64,000 bases of DNA from Sphagnum compactum (Eukaryota > Bryophyta > Sphagnopsida > Sphagnales): the NCBI GenBank assembly GCA_965153455.1, contig OZ234493.1:4774001-4838000 (forward strand). The letters are read 5' to 3'. Made by a program: the position numbers and the translations under genes. Below, one piece after another: positions 37,211 through 48,819 of the stretch; the stretch's first letter is position 1, and the number at the start of each line of letters is the position of its first letter. Under the pieces are notes generated by a model. It was not told where the DNA came from, made no database searches, and worked only from the letters and a program-made list of their open reading frames with translations.

Positions 37211-37460
37211 TGCCATGTGACATTTAAACAATGGCCACCCAAGTTAAATCACGTGGCATCTAAACATTGGCCACCTAGGCTATGCCACATGGCATTTAAA
37301 CATTGGCCATATCGGCTACGCCACATGACATTCAAACATTGGTCATCCAGGTTATGCCATGTGGCATTTAAACATTGGTCATCCAGGTTATGCCACGTGG
37401 CATTTAAACATTGGCCATCTAGGCTATGCTTCGTGGCATTTAACAATGGCCACTAAGTTA
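37211..37460. repeat. 36-bp minisatellite inside the CACTA element
   Basis: About seven tandem copies of a 36-bp unit whose core words are GTGGCATTTAAACATTGG, CATCCAGG and TTATGCCAC. Because 36 is divisible by 3, both strands stay open (12-residue repeats such as HVAFKHWSSRLC on plus). This is a by-product of the repeat and is not evidence of a protein. Confidence 0.85.
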
Positions 37461-38429
37461 TGCCACATGGATAAAACCTAAATAACCTAGGTTAGACATG
37501 ATGTTAGATACCTATTCCTAAGGTCCTTATGTTTAAGAACCTACAACCTAAATTCCTAGCCCTAGGTCTATAACTAGCAATTAGGTATAGAAACCTAAAT
37601 AGGTTAGGGCAATCTAAACTATGACTTTTACAAAGTTTAAATGTACACCACTTATATTAAGTCTACACCTAGATGACCTATGTAGGAAAATCCTATTTCA
37701 TTTTGAATTTGACCTTTAGGGTTGAACCTCTACAATTAGCTTATCCCAAATGGCCTTTTTTTTAAAAACATTTCTTATGTCCTAGATGCTTATGGTGCAT
37801 CTATTTATATTGCTTATCATTTGTAAAGGATGACAAATAACATGGGACAAACTTTTGGGAAGGAGAAATATTTTTATGTCCACACAACATTAGAACCTTT
37901 TAGTTCACATAACATTATTCTTAAATAATTATGTAAGATACATAAATTAAGTAAATAAATAAATAAAAAGGTATGTAAATATGTATGTTAATTAAATTAA
38001 ATTAAAAACTATTAATAGTTAATGTTTAGTTATTTAGTTATATTTAATAATTACAACCAAATTATAACTAATCCTTACACATTTGACCTAATTCATTATA
38101 TATTATCAGCAATGTATTTGTAATTAATATTTAACTATTTAATTACACATTCATTAATGTATTTTAGGTAAATAACTAGTTAACCAACTAGTATTTATCA
38201 TAAGTATATAAACGACCTACCCTAACCTATATAACTAGGTTACTTATAGGCTAAAATATACGTAAATAGGTGGAGTATAAATAGGGTATGTATAAATAAA
38301 TACACCTACATATAAGCTAATTGTATTTAGGTTATTTAATCACATACTTACATAATATAAGTTAAATAGGTGGTGAATTTAACCTAGGAAAATTTAATTA
38401 TCAAAAAACTAATGATTGGTAAAATTATT

Positions 38430-39790
38430 GTTTAAATGAACCAAAATTAAATAATTATGAAAAAATAACCATGACTAAACTAATTATGGTTCAATTAACC
38501 ATATATAAATAAATATGGTGAAACTAACCATGAAACAAGTAAATAAGGCCAAGTTAACCAATGAATTAATGTGGTTAAACTAACCATAAGTAAAGTATAT
38601 ATGGTTAAACTAACCAATGAATAAATATCTTATGATTAAACTAAAAATGATTGAACTAACCAGGAATAAAATAAATATGGCCAAACTAACTAAATACTAA
38701 ATAATTTATGTTTAAACCAACAGTGATTAAACTAATCATGAATAAAGTTAATATGGCTAAACTAACCAATGAATAAATATTTTATGGCTAAACCAATTAT
38801 GCATAAATTAATTATGGCTAAAATAATAATGAATGAAATAATTATGGTTCAAATCAAAATGGTTAAAATATTTATGGCAAAATTGACCATGGCTAAACTA
38901 AAAATGATTAAACTAACCATAAGTAAATAAATTTGACTAAATTAACAAATGAATATATATTTTATGGTAAAACCAATTATGGAAAACTTACTTATGGTTA
39001 AAATAAACATGAATGAAGTAATTATGGTTAAAATCAAAATGGTTAAACTAACCATGAGTAAATAAATTTGATTAAACTAACCACTAATAAAGTTAATATG
39101 GCTAAACTAACTAATGACTAAATATTTTATAGCAAAATCAATTATGCAAAAATTAATTATGGCTAAGATAAACATGCATAAAATAATTATGACAAAATTA
39201 ACCATGGCTAAATTAGAAATGGTTAAACTAACTATGAGTAAATAATTTAGCTAAACTAACCAGTAATAAAGTTAATATGGCTAACTAACTAATGAATAAA
39301 TAATTTATGGCAAAACCAAATATGCAAAAAATAATAATGGCTAAAATAAATATGAATGAAATAAAATGGCTAAAATGAAAATGGTTTAAATATTTATGAC
39401 AAATTAACCATGGCTAAATTAGAAATGGTTAAATGGATAAATAAAATTGGCTAAACTAACAATGAATAGATTTAATATGGCTAAACTAACAAATGAAAAA
39501 ATATTTTATGGCTAAACCGATTATGAAAAATTGAATTATGGCTAAAATAAACATGAATGAAAAAATATGTCTGAAATCAAAATGGTTTAAATAATTATGG
39601 CAAAACCAGCTATGGTTGAACTACTAAGCATGAGTAAAAATGAATTTGGCTAAAATAAACATGAGTGAAATAATTATGGCCAAAATAAAAGTGTTTAAAA
39701 AAATTATGGCAAAACCAACCATGGTTAAATTAACAATAGTTTTAAATTAATTATGGGTCTATTGATTATGGTTAATTTTATTGATGTAGA
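38430..39790. repeat. Nested A/T-rich array inside the CACTA element
   Basis: Basal units of about 28-34 bp share ATGGCTAAACTAACCATGAA and AATAAATA words. They are grouped into a higher-order unit: the marker TTAATATGGCTAA starts at 38748, 39093, 39272 and 39471, giving spacings of 345, 179 and 199 bp, that is one or two units of about 170-200 bp. Decaying ATGGTTAAATTAA units continue to about 40200. All frames are closed by TAA. Confidence 0.75.
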
Positions 39791-40359
39791 ATAATAATAT
39801 GTTTAAAATAAATATAACTAATTTAATTATGCTTATAATAAGCATGGTTAAATTCATTATGGCAAAACCAACAATTGCCCAACTAATAATAGTTAAATTA
39901 ATTATGTTAAACTAATTATCATGGCTAAACTTACTAAGGTTAAACCAACTATTGTTAAATTGACCATGCTTAAACTATATTATGATTGTTAAATTACTTA
40001 TGCCTAAACTAGCCATTATTAACCTAAATATGGCCCAAAAAATGATGGAATGATTAATTATGGATAATTGAGTCATGGTTAAATTAAATATGGCTAGATT
40101 AATCATGGTTAAAACATATACAACTAAACAAATTATGGTTAATTGAACATGATTAAATTGACCATGGTTAGATTAATTATGGTTAGTTTTAATTTCAAAT
40201 TTTTTTTCATAGGTAGTTGAGCCATCACTGATTTCAATAGTCAATTTAACCATAGTTAGATAAACCATATATATAATTAGTTTAATCATAATTAATTTGG
40301 TCATGATTCATTTAGTTATGATTAGTTAACTTTCACATTTTCCAATTTTTTTCTAGTTG

Positions 40360-40690
40360 GTCAAACATAGTCAAAATGTTAAATATAGTCCCAAGATACC
40401 CAACTAATAATTAAAATTTATAATTGGCCGTTTTGACTAAGCCATTGGCCACTTTGTCTAGGCCTACTTAATTAACCCTATTGATTGAATATAATAGGTG
40501 TCTTTATTGACTAAGGTACTTACCAATTTGATTAAATTGGGTGGTCATATTGACTAGGCCACTAACCAATTTGACTAGATGTTCAATTTGACTAATTGTC
40601 AAATTAATCATTCTAATCAAATTGATTAATCAAAAAATACCCAATATCATTGAAGCCCTTGGCCTCTAGTCAAAAATACATGGCTTCTAG
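40360..40690. repeat. Right subterminal repeats of the CACTA element
   Basis: Several copies of TTTGACTAG/CTAGTCAAA and ATTAATCAAAA in the orientation opposite to the left set, ending in CTTCTAGTAAAAGAAA. The last part matches the inverse of TTTTTACTAGAAA near 36955. Confidence 0.65.
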
Positions 40691-40754
40691 TAAAAGAAAC
40701 CCATATAGTCAACTTGGTCAGTTGGAAAAAATAAGAATTTAATAGTGCATGCAT

Positions 40755-42460
40755 TTTTCCAAACTTATGACCTTGTTCTTGGGAGGCATATAATGAAAGA
40801 TAATTCATGCATTTTGAAAGTCATACATTTATTATTAATAATAGTAATACCAATGTACATGTTGGTTCTCCCTAGCCCCTAAACGAGTTTTTAATCCTCT
40901 ATATGTTGCCACTAACAAATGTAACAAAAATCCCATAACCATTAACCATTTGCACACCTAGTTTAGTGTTTGTTTTCTTCAATTTTGTGATGTCATTAAA
41001 CTAGTAAGTATCTAGAAAAAGGTTTAACCAAAGTTGGCTATAAATGAAATATGAAAGCATAAATATTTGAACTTTCAAATTTTGATTACTACAACTCCCC
41101 AAAAGTCACTTACGTTTCACATTTTTTACATTAACTCACACATTGATGAAATTAGGTTAAGGAAAAAGAATGTTTTGGAATATGAATATTAAAAACACAA
41201 TTTGCATATCACCATCTTCTAGGCACCAAATTTTATAATTTTAATTTTTGCAAAAGTTAGTGACTGAACTTTAATTGCATGCATAATTCGATGGACAACA
41301 TGACTTGGTCACATTAATTGATGTTGTATTTCAATCCTCTCCATAATTTAATTTGATGAGTTTAATCACAATGTGCTAAATGTAATTGCATTATTTCATG
41401 CATGTAGTTTGATTGTTTACATAAATCAATCACCATCCAAAAAATTTGGTCAATATAACTTTATCACAAATCATTTTTCAATTTTGTTTTGGGCATTTGA
41501 ACCTTGCATAACATAACTTCATTGAAATCTTTTGAACACCATTAAAATCATTTACTTTTGACATGTTTTGCTCATTTAAACATCACTCCAAATGTTTAGG
41601 GCTTTCATGTGTTCAACTCCAAATGTGGGAATGGATGGGTTTTGAAATGTACTTATTTTCTTTATTTTCACACATTTCCTTTACTTATTTGGTTGAAAAC
41701 TCTAGTTTGTTTAGCTGATGCCATGCCTTAAACTTGCTTTCAACTTTATTTTTTTTCTTGTTCCAAACTTAGTCATGAATCAAACACTAGGATTATAACA
41801 ATCAACCTTTGTTTCGAAGGTTGCAAGACTAAACTTTGTGATTAATAATATCCCAACCTTTTATCATTGGACATGAAGGTGTTAATTTGTAAAATATCAT
41901 ATCCTGGATTGGTGAAAACCCCTTATTGTGGGAATGACCCCACCTTGGGGCTTTACCTTATATGTAATCTAAGGTAAGATTTACATATGTACAAGTCCTC
42001 TTAACATGGGGGGAAGTCACTTAACGTTTTGGGGTGCAATTTCATACATTTTTGTATGGGTTTGATGTGTTTTTTTGGCACAATGAAAGGATGTTGGATG
42101 TCAAATCTTGGCATGACAAGTCATTACGCACCGTAATGCCCTTGGACAACATTACCAAAATAGGGTTCCCACTTGAGACAACAACTACTAAGGGCAATTG
42201 TCAAATTCTTAAACATGCACTTTATTCTAATAACACCTTCATTCCTAGGCCTTACCTACCACAATAAACATCAATAGGTAGGTGTCAATGGTCATCTTTT
42301 AAAATTATAAAATTATGTTCAAACTTGTTGATAACAAAGTCAATAAACGTGTAATTAGTTAACAACGCTCAAATTTAAGCATTTTTATTAATAACTTGTT
42401 AATGTGGTTGTTGATGTGGCTACTTAACATTACATGCTTAACTTTTATCATTAGCAAAAG
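40755..42460. other. Spacer with a TIR-family end fragment
   Basis: AT-rich. At 41910-41975 a fragment (CCCCTTATTGTGGGAATGAC, then TTGGGGCTTTACCTTA) matches the right end of the 26716-27790 element. Otherwise nothing supported. Confidence 0.4.
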
Positions 42461-42659
42461 TGTTAGGTAATTGATTTGGAGTTTAAACCCCTCCTCTTTT
42501 TCATGTGCACCTCCTCTCCTCTACAAGCAAATTTTCTTTGGGAGACCTCCATCACTACAACCATCTTTAGGAGCATTACAAAACTTTCATCATTGGGAAA
42601 CATTCCAAAAACACTACGAGCCAAACATTTTTGTGGACATTTCCATGGAGTAAATCTGT

Positions 42660-43490
42660 GAATGAAACATCTTTTTGATTTTTTTTTTCTACATAATCCA
42701 CAAGCATTTATTTATTTATTTATTTTTTTGCACAATCCAAACACTACAAGGATCAATGAACAATTCAACAAACATTATGGACATCTTGTAAGAGAATATG
42801 GTGATAATAGAAAATTCAAGGGGAAAGGTAGAAGGAAGGGAAATGTAAGTAGTTCACAACAACACAATTCCAATTATAGTACATAGGAAATGATTGTGTT
42901 CATCAACTATAAACACAAAGAAGATTTGTACCAAAATCATATTCTTGATCTACAAGGGAGCACGATTCATGCAATACAAAAATGTAACAAAATTGTTGAT
43001 TATTTGCAAGCAAAAACAAATTCAATATTTCCAAGGAATGGCAAGATGTGTAAGGATAAATGGAACTCCATCCATGGTGATTACCAAAAAAGAAAATTAC
43101 TACCATAAACGGACGTGGCACAATACTTGCTACTTGGATTTGATAGTAGAAGAGTGAAACAAATATCACCTACTATGACAATTTAGTGAAGATTGTTACA
43201 AGGCAATTGAAGTTTTCCAAGGAGAGCAAAATGTCCATGTTTCATCGCATGTGAGAGACCTACAAGCTCTGGTGATGGAATATGTAGCCAACCAAGAGAA
43301 GATTCATAGGAAGAAAATTTCCTTACACCTTGCTCACTAATGGAAAAATAGTGTAAAGATGATTTTGTTTCAGAGAAGACCAACCAAGATTTTCAACAAT
43401 CTGGTCAAGGTTCGAATATGTCCTATCCATGTTCAAGATGGAAGAGACATTATGTTAAACCATGGAATTTGACAACCTAGTTACCATCAA
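42660..43490 (+). pseudogene. Decayed Myb/trihelix-like ORF1 of a PIF/Harbinger transposon
   Basis: Open frames on the plus strand with an in-frame stop at 42884-42886 and a frame change near 43090 give, in order, EQFNKHYGHLV, GSTIHAIQKCNKIVDYLQ, FPRNGKMCKDKWNSIHGDYQK, WHNTCYLDLIVEE and YKAIEVFQGEQNVHV. The NGKMCKDKWN part fits the third helix of Myb/SANT-like (trihelix) DNA-binding domains. In PIF/Harbinger elements such a protein (ORF1) helps the transposase bind DNA. A transposase relic of that superfamily lies 1 kb away in the facing orientation. Stops at about 43155 and 43178 confirm decay. A host trihelix pseudogene is the alternative. Confidence 0.55.
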
Positions 43491-43499
43491 GGAAAAATG

Positions 43500-44510
43500 T
43501 TGTCAAATAAAAAAAAGAATAAGAAAAAGATGAAAACACATGAGAGTAAGACTTGTTTATTGTTTACCTACCGTCCTGCAACAGTTACCATCATGCAACA
43601 ATTATCATGTACATATCGTCATCTGTAGACTTGAAAGAAGACCCCCAACTACGTGTAGACCTCCTATAGCTATTGCCTATCATTTGCAGCACATGTAAAC
43701 CCTTTTATGGTTAATGTCTACCATCTGCACTACTTGCAAACCCTTTTGTGGTTGTTGCTTACCATATGCAGCAACGTTACCTTCCCTACAAACCCCAAAT
43801 CTCATGTTTACCTCCTTGTTACTGTTTTTTAATGGAAGTTACCATCCTATGGCAAAAGATATTTTCTACTTTATAAACAAAAAACAAAGAGAGAATATCC
43901 TATTTTTCTTGTAGAGGAAACAAAAAACTATTACATAAAACATAACAAAACATTATGCAATTTTAATGTGTATTACTTTCTCCCACTATCTGACATCCTC
44001 CGAGTATAACAAAATAACACCAATATGATATACTTTCAACCATTTTCCATTGCAAAAATCAAAGTACAAGATATTTCCATATTTTCCATTTCTATTTTTA
44101 ATGCCACAAACACATTACTTCCCAAGAGAATGATCTCCTAGAAACTTTAATCTCGAATACCATCTCTAATACAATATCTAATACAATCTTTTCCTCTCCC
44201 CCCCCCTCCCCCTCAATAGATATATAAGGAACCCAAGAACGATATTCATCACACAAAGGTGGAGTCCTTAATTATCCTGCTAAATTTCATTACACTCATA
44301 GATTTTCTTATTCTAATCCCTTCCACACATCCTAGTCAAGGGAAATCCATCCCTCCATCCCTTATCCACTTGAACTAATTAACCTAAATGGTTTCACCTC
44401 TAGTAAATAAAAGATGGTTAATAGGATATTTACCACTAGTAATTAAATAGTTATTAGGATACCCTTCTAAGTAAACTAGACTAGGATATTATTTTTAGTA
44501 ACTAATATTA
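43500..44510. other. Interior of the putative Harbinger remnant
   Basis: AT-rich; A-rich AAAAAAAGAATAAGAAAAAG at 43510. No further coding segments recognised. Lies between the facing ORF1 and transposase relics. Confidence 0.35.
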
Positions 44511-44514
44511 CTTT

Positions 44515-45330
44515 TTATTAGAATTCCTCCCATAATTATCTTTTGGTTATTCCTACCCCCATGAAAATAGTTCATTATATTGATGGTACTACCGTCTCCT
44601 AACACCCATGGTGTTTAACCAATATAGGACAATTTTATACCATTAACACTTTTGTGAATTGCCTCTAGTAACTTAGGCTAGATAATTGAAGAATTCTTGA
44701 ATCATTCATGGATCTCAACATATTGATGAACATTTCTTGGAAATGTTTTTCATGGTCGATAACAACTTGTAATTGTATATTGTATCCTTTCGACTTGCAT
44801 GAGAAATAATTGATTACAAATCCACCATTAGGTTTTTGGATGTGAATTGATTGTGAGTGTAATTGATTGCACCACAAATTCAAATGTAGGTTGCATAGAT
44901 TTCTAAATCCTACCATGACTTGAACCGGCTTTTCACCTTGTGGCCACTGAATATGCTCTTTAAAAACAACATTCACGACATAAACAAATTCGTGTAATAC
45001 CATGTTCATGGAGGAATTCTTGATCGTAAACATCTCGCTACATTATAGGTAAATTGCTCCATGAAAGAACTTGTATAGGGAATAAGCAACCCTAATTTTT
45101 ACTGGAGCGCACATATGTATTTTGTGTTTTTTTTTTCCCATTAAAGGTTTGAATTTTTCTCTCAATTGCAAAACTACCTCTCTAGTCACTCAAAAATGTT
45201 CTACCCACCTTTGATTCTCACATTTGTGTCATTAGGAAATGTAAGTACCATGTCATACTTTGTGCTTTCACCCAATCCCCCACCTCTTTATTCACTAACA
45301 GTTCAAAGTTGCATGACATTCGATGCTAAT
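44515..45330 (-). pseudogene. Decayed PIF/Harbinger transposase (DDE_Tnp_4 type)
   Basis: The minus strand carries family segments in order: WVKAQSMTWY (about 45265), a KIRVAYSLYKFFHGA stretch (about 45095-45050), then an open 122-codon frame 45033-44665. That frame contains FVYVVNVVFKEHIQWPQGEK, GFRNLCNL, SIHIQKP, SKGYNIQLQVVIDHEKHF and RSMNDSRILQLSSL. After a frameshift, WVLGDGSTINIM and GGRNNQKI follow (to about 44520). The first catalytic Asp region is altered (family AID replaced by CNQ), the second (LGDG) is present, and the third acidic residue region is not found. The protein cuts and pastes DNA in active relatives; this copy is dead. No TIRs or TTA/TAA duplication could be identified. 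Confidence 0.72.
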
Positions 45331-45339
45331 GTAAAATAG

Positions 45340-46300
45340 TAGCATTTCGCATGGCTTCAAACACCTACCATTGATAAGATTCCCAACACACTTCCATGAA
45401 ATTTGTCATTGCATCACCTTGTGAATCATTATAGAAGTTCAAATGTTCCTATAATCGCAATAGGACATGTAGCAACAAATTTAAAAACAAATTATTCGAA
45501 TTTGTCATTGTGATGAACTGAACAAAGGAATAAAAAAGCAAAAAATAGCAATGCATTGTGATTACAATGTATGAGAGCAATTCGCCGAACATTGTGTGAG
45601 AAATAGTGTGCCTTCAGTCAAATAATGGAAGGAAATCGAAAGCAGTAAAAAAGCTGCAAATGGAAGAGTAGAAAATCCAAAGCACACGAAAGTTGCAAAT
45701 TAGAAAAGTTGTGATGAGAGGAGGAGAGACAAAAGAAATGACAATTGTGAGACTATTTTGACGCTAACTTTGGGTTGAACATCGTGAACGAAAATTAGGG
45801 TTTAATGATTACCTACTACTAACTAAAAAGTCATAGGTCTAAACGACAATTGCCTAACTATGATTAACTTAAGCGTAGATATAAAACTTTATAGGTACCA
45901 ATGCTCCAAGTTTGAATGTACCTTAAAAGATTTTTAGCAAGGTCTTTATTTATGGGAGTAAGCACAAAATGGATGGTAACATATAGATAAACCAACTAAA
46001 ATTATTGACACAACTGGTTAAATTGTCTGTTACCAAATATTTCTCACTAGTTAAAATCATAGTTTCATTAATCTTGGACATGAATACATAATCTATAGCA
46101 GGTAAAAGAAAACTCATGTAACAATTTAAAAAGCGTGCATAAGTGTTAAAATTAGGCGATAAACTTCCACACTATATAAATACATGCTCTTAATTAAATT
46201 AATATTCCCAACCCATACTTCTAACTCCTAATAGGTTAGTAACTAGCAGCCTATTTTTCTTCGTCAAAAAGAGAAAATACAAATTAAAGGGGTTAGATTT
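45340..46300. other. AT-rich spacer
   Basis: Possibly the outer part of the Harbinger remnant. No TIR, gene or RNA recognised. Confidence 0.3.
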
Positions 46301-46304
46301 TCTT

Positions 46305-46440
46305 TTTTTGCAACATCCAAAAATATCGAAGGATGATTAAAGATTTGTAGTTCACATCTGGTTTAATAACCATAATATTGGCCTAAATCTTCCTAAGGAT
46401 GCTCGCCACCTGTGGCTACAAACAAAAATTCTTTAAAGAA
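46305..46440 (+). mobile_element. Dispersed repeat family B, copy 3
   Basis: Shows CATCCAAAAATATCGAAGGA, a T-rich middle, TATTGGCCTAAATCTTCC, AAGGATGCTCGCCACCTG and TGGCTACA in the family order. Confidence 0.5.
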
Positions 46441-46444
46441 AACT

Positions 46445-47215
46445 CTAACTAGTAAGTAACTAGCTTACTTACTTTTCTCAATTTACTCCATTTATTCCAA
46501 CCTCTACTAACTTCCAACCTAGGGTGAAAAAGTTTTTACTATCCTTTACGTTAATTACTTTAGCTCATCACACATCAGGACAGCCAGTTTTAAAAGTTAC
46601 CCAGAGGGTACTTTTTTTTGACCGTTCAGGTAAATTTTCATTTACTCTTCCAGGCAGCACAGCATATCCCCACCTCGCCCCATAACGCTCATGATGGTAA
46701 ATGTTAAAACTCTTTTACTTCCATTTATTATGGGCTTATTGTATTAGAGGCTCCAGTTATTTATTTTACCACCTGGGGGCAGCCAGGGTTACCAACCCGT
46801 AAATCTTGCTGGTAAAACACCAGTCACCTGGGAGCCTGAGTAAATACCATTTATTACCATGCGTGTATAGTACGTATGATTCTTCATGTGGGCAAAATGT
46901 ACAGCATTGGCAGTTATTTAAGGGGGAATTATGAGGTGAAACCAGCTGGTTAAATACAATAGTTAAAAATTATGAATGTTGCTAATTACTAAGTAGCTGT
47001 ACCTGAGTCTTAAAACTCTTCCTGTAAATGTTTAAAGTTATCCTTAAAGTCACCTTGTCTTTGAGCCCTAGTTTGACCCTTTTAATCCTAGTTTCATCCC
47101 CAATTTGAGTGTAGTCAAAAGAAGTAAGCAAAACTAGGTATTGTAAAATGAAAGTGGGTATCAGCTCAGTAGATTTGTAGGATTATATTCTGAAGAGAAT
47201 TGATTTGGTCTCCTC
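46445..47215. other. Spacer rich in GGTAAA / TTTACC words
   Basis: TTTACC, GGTAAA and TTACCC words recur on both strands between 46600 and 46960. Nothing coding recognised. Confidence 0.35.
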
Positions 47216-47216
47216 T

Positions 47217-47220
<4 letters not shown>

Positions 47221-47247
<27 letters not shown>
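47221..47247. repeat. (TC)n microsatellite
   Basis: Thirteen uninterrupted TC units. The overlapping minus-strand open frame owes its Arg/Glu run to them. Confidence 0.95.
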
Positions 47248-47459
47248 TTTGTTTTCCTGTGTACTGTGTTCATCCTCAGTTTTGGCGAAACTGGGGCCCA
47301 TACCTACTCCAAGTTTGGGGTACTTTAGGGGGTATATTGATTTATGCCTACATGTTAGAAAAGTCACTATCGTAGACTGGCCCATTATTGACCGCCTGCC
47401 TATGACCAAACACTTATTTGTATCTTCATCAGATGTGCTTCATTTTGAGTAATTAAAAA

Positions 47460-48680
47460 ATGTTATGGGAGCACTACCTCAAGCTGTAGAAATCATATTT
47501 GAAGTGCAAAGGAAAAGTATTAATGAAAAAATAACAAGATGAAAACTAAGCTTTCGAACTTAGAAAATGTGTTTTTTCTTTTTTTTCTCTTTAGACCCCG
47601 CCTACTTTCAAACCTCCTAACTTTTTTTACTTCTTATTCATTTTAAATCATTTAAAGTGCTATACTACAAATCATCTTTGAACTCTAATAGCAACAAAGC
47701 AACATACAAAGAATTTTTTGGGTGTTCAGGAACTGGCCTTCGTAATGTTCAATGGTTTGTTATTTTGAGTTTTTGACTCCTTTTACTTTGGGGAGCCATA
47801 ACTTTCTCATTTTCAATTCATTTTCAATGATTGTTAGTGTGTTAGATGCATCAAGAGGAGCGGTCCAGTCCAAGATTTGTTTCGACGCAAGGAACAACAG
47901 CCCTCCCCTTGGATCCAGGCTGCCCTAAATGCTTAAGTGTTCAGTCACTGGCTGGTCTACCCTACTAAGACCCCATAACCTTCATAGGAAATTGGCATCA
48001 GGCTTGTTTAGTTATGGAGCCCTCTTTTAAAATTAACCGAATAGGAGGTCTTGGGTGGCAGATTATGTCATTTTCTCAAAACCTGTTATATGACATAATC
48101 TTCTAGTGATGATCCTACATTGACCAAATGTATCTGTTTGAACATGATTTTTATTTATTTTTGATTGTTGAATCTGCCACCCCAGACCATCACATCATGG
48201 AAGGGCCTTGCCTAGCTTTACCATAATGGGCTTGCCTGGTGCTTTACCTGACATAATGGGCAGGGGCTTGAGCATTCCATAGTACGCAACGAGTTTTGGA
48301 GTCCTCTCAAAATTAGGGCGGGTTTTTATGCTCAAGAGGGGTAGGCCCTTAGCCTTTCCTTGCTTTTTTGGTTTCCCTGATAATTTATGGTGTCCACAGT
48401 TGGGGAGGGGAATGAATCAGATTCTAACAAGTTTATGATGTAGCTAAAGTGGCAATCAACGATAAATGAAAGTAAAAAATGAAATCATCTGTCTATATTT
48501 TTCTGATTTGTTTGGAGATATACAAAACCCCAAAACACACTTGTTTGCATCGTCTTGTTTTGGGGGCAAATTTTTGCATGTGGTGACCTCAAAAAAATCT
48601 AGTGCAACTCATAGACATGATTTTTTGAGAGAAAAAAAATGTGCCAAAGTAACCAAATTTTAATGAAAAACGACAATTGG
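47460..48680. other. Spacer with a short inverted repeat
   Basis: Around 48048-48188, GGTCTTGGGTGGCAGATTAT and the inverse of GAATCTGCCACCCCAGACC face each other about 100 bp apart, a possible small foldback element. No gene seen. Confidence 0.4.
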
Positions 48681-48684
48681 TTCC

Positions 48685-48810
48685 AATAGGTTGCCAAATA
48701 TAACAAGATTCTTAAATTTTTCTACTTTCCTCTTTGACATGTAACCAATTTTGGCCAATTACTCATATGGATGACCTCTAGTGGTGTTACATCACAAAAT
48801 TTATAAATTA
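48685..48810 (+). mobile_element. Dispersed repeat family B, copy 4
   Basis: GGTTGCCAAATATAACAAG, a T-rich middle, TAACCAATTTTGGCCAATTA, ATATGGATGACC and GTTACATCACAAAATTTAT follow the family order. Confidence 0.5.
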
Positions 48811-48819
48811 GGAGACAAA

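Larger units (their letters stand above)
36933..40747. mobile_element. Non-autonomous CACTA transposon
   Basis: The left end is CACTACTAGAATTCC, and the reverse complement of the right end is CACTATTAAATTCTT. These are inverted termini of the CACTA (En/Spm) type, which match well when one base is gapped. Both sides carry the 3-bp duplication CAT (36930-36932 and 40748-40750), as expected for this superfamily. Subterminal regions hold many copies of TTTGACTAG/GATTAGTCA in opposite orientation at the two ends (about 37030-37205 and 40360-40690), again typical. The 3.8-kb interior has no transposase; it consists of a 36-bp minisatellite, a stretch of CCTAGGTTA-like words and a long ATGGCTAAACTAACC array. 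It must have moved with transposase from elsewhere. Direction is not assignable. Confidence 0.82.

Noticed and set aside
37217-37456. Repetitive proteins on both strands
   Set aside because: A 36-bp minisatellite keeps any frame open; it lies inside a CACTA transposon.
44665-45033. Intact host gene of 122 codons
   Set aside because: It is only the middle part of a PIF/Harbinger transposase, with flanking segments in other frames and an altered catalytic region.
47161-47409. Arg/Glu-rich minus-strand protein
   Set aside because: The charged run comes from a (TC)13 microsatellite.
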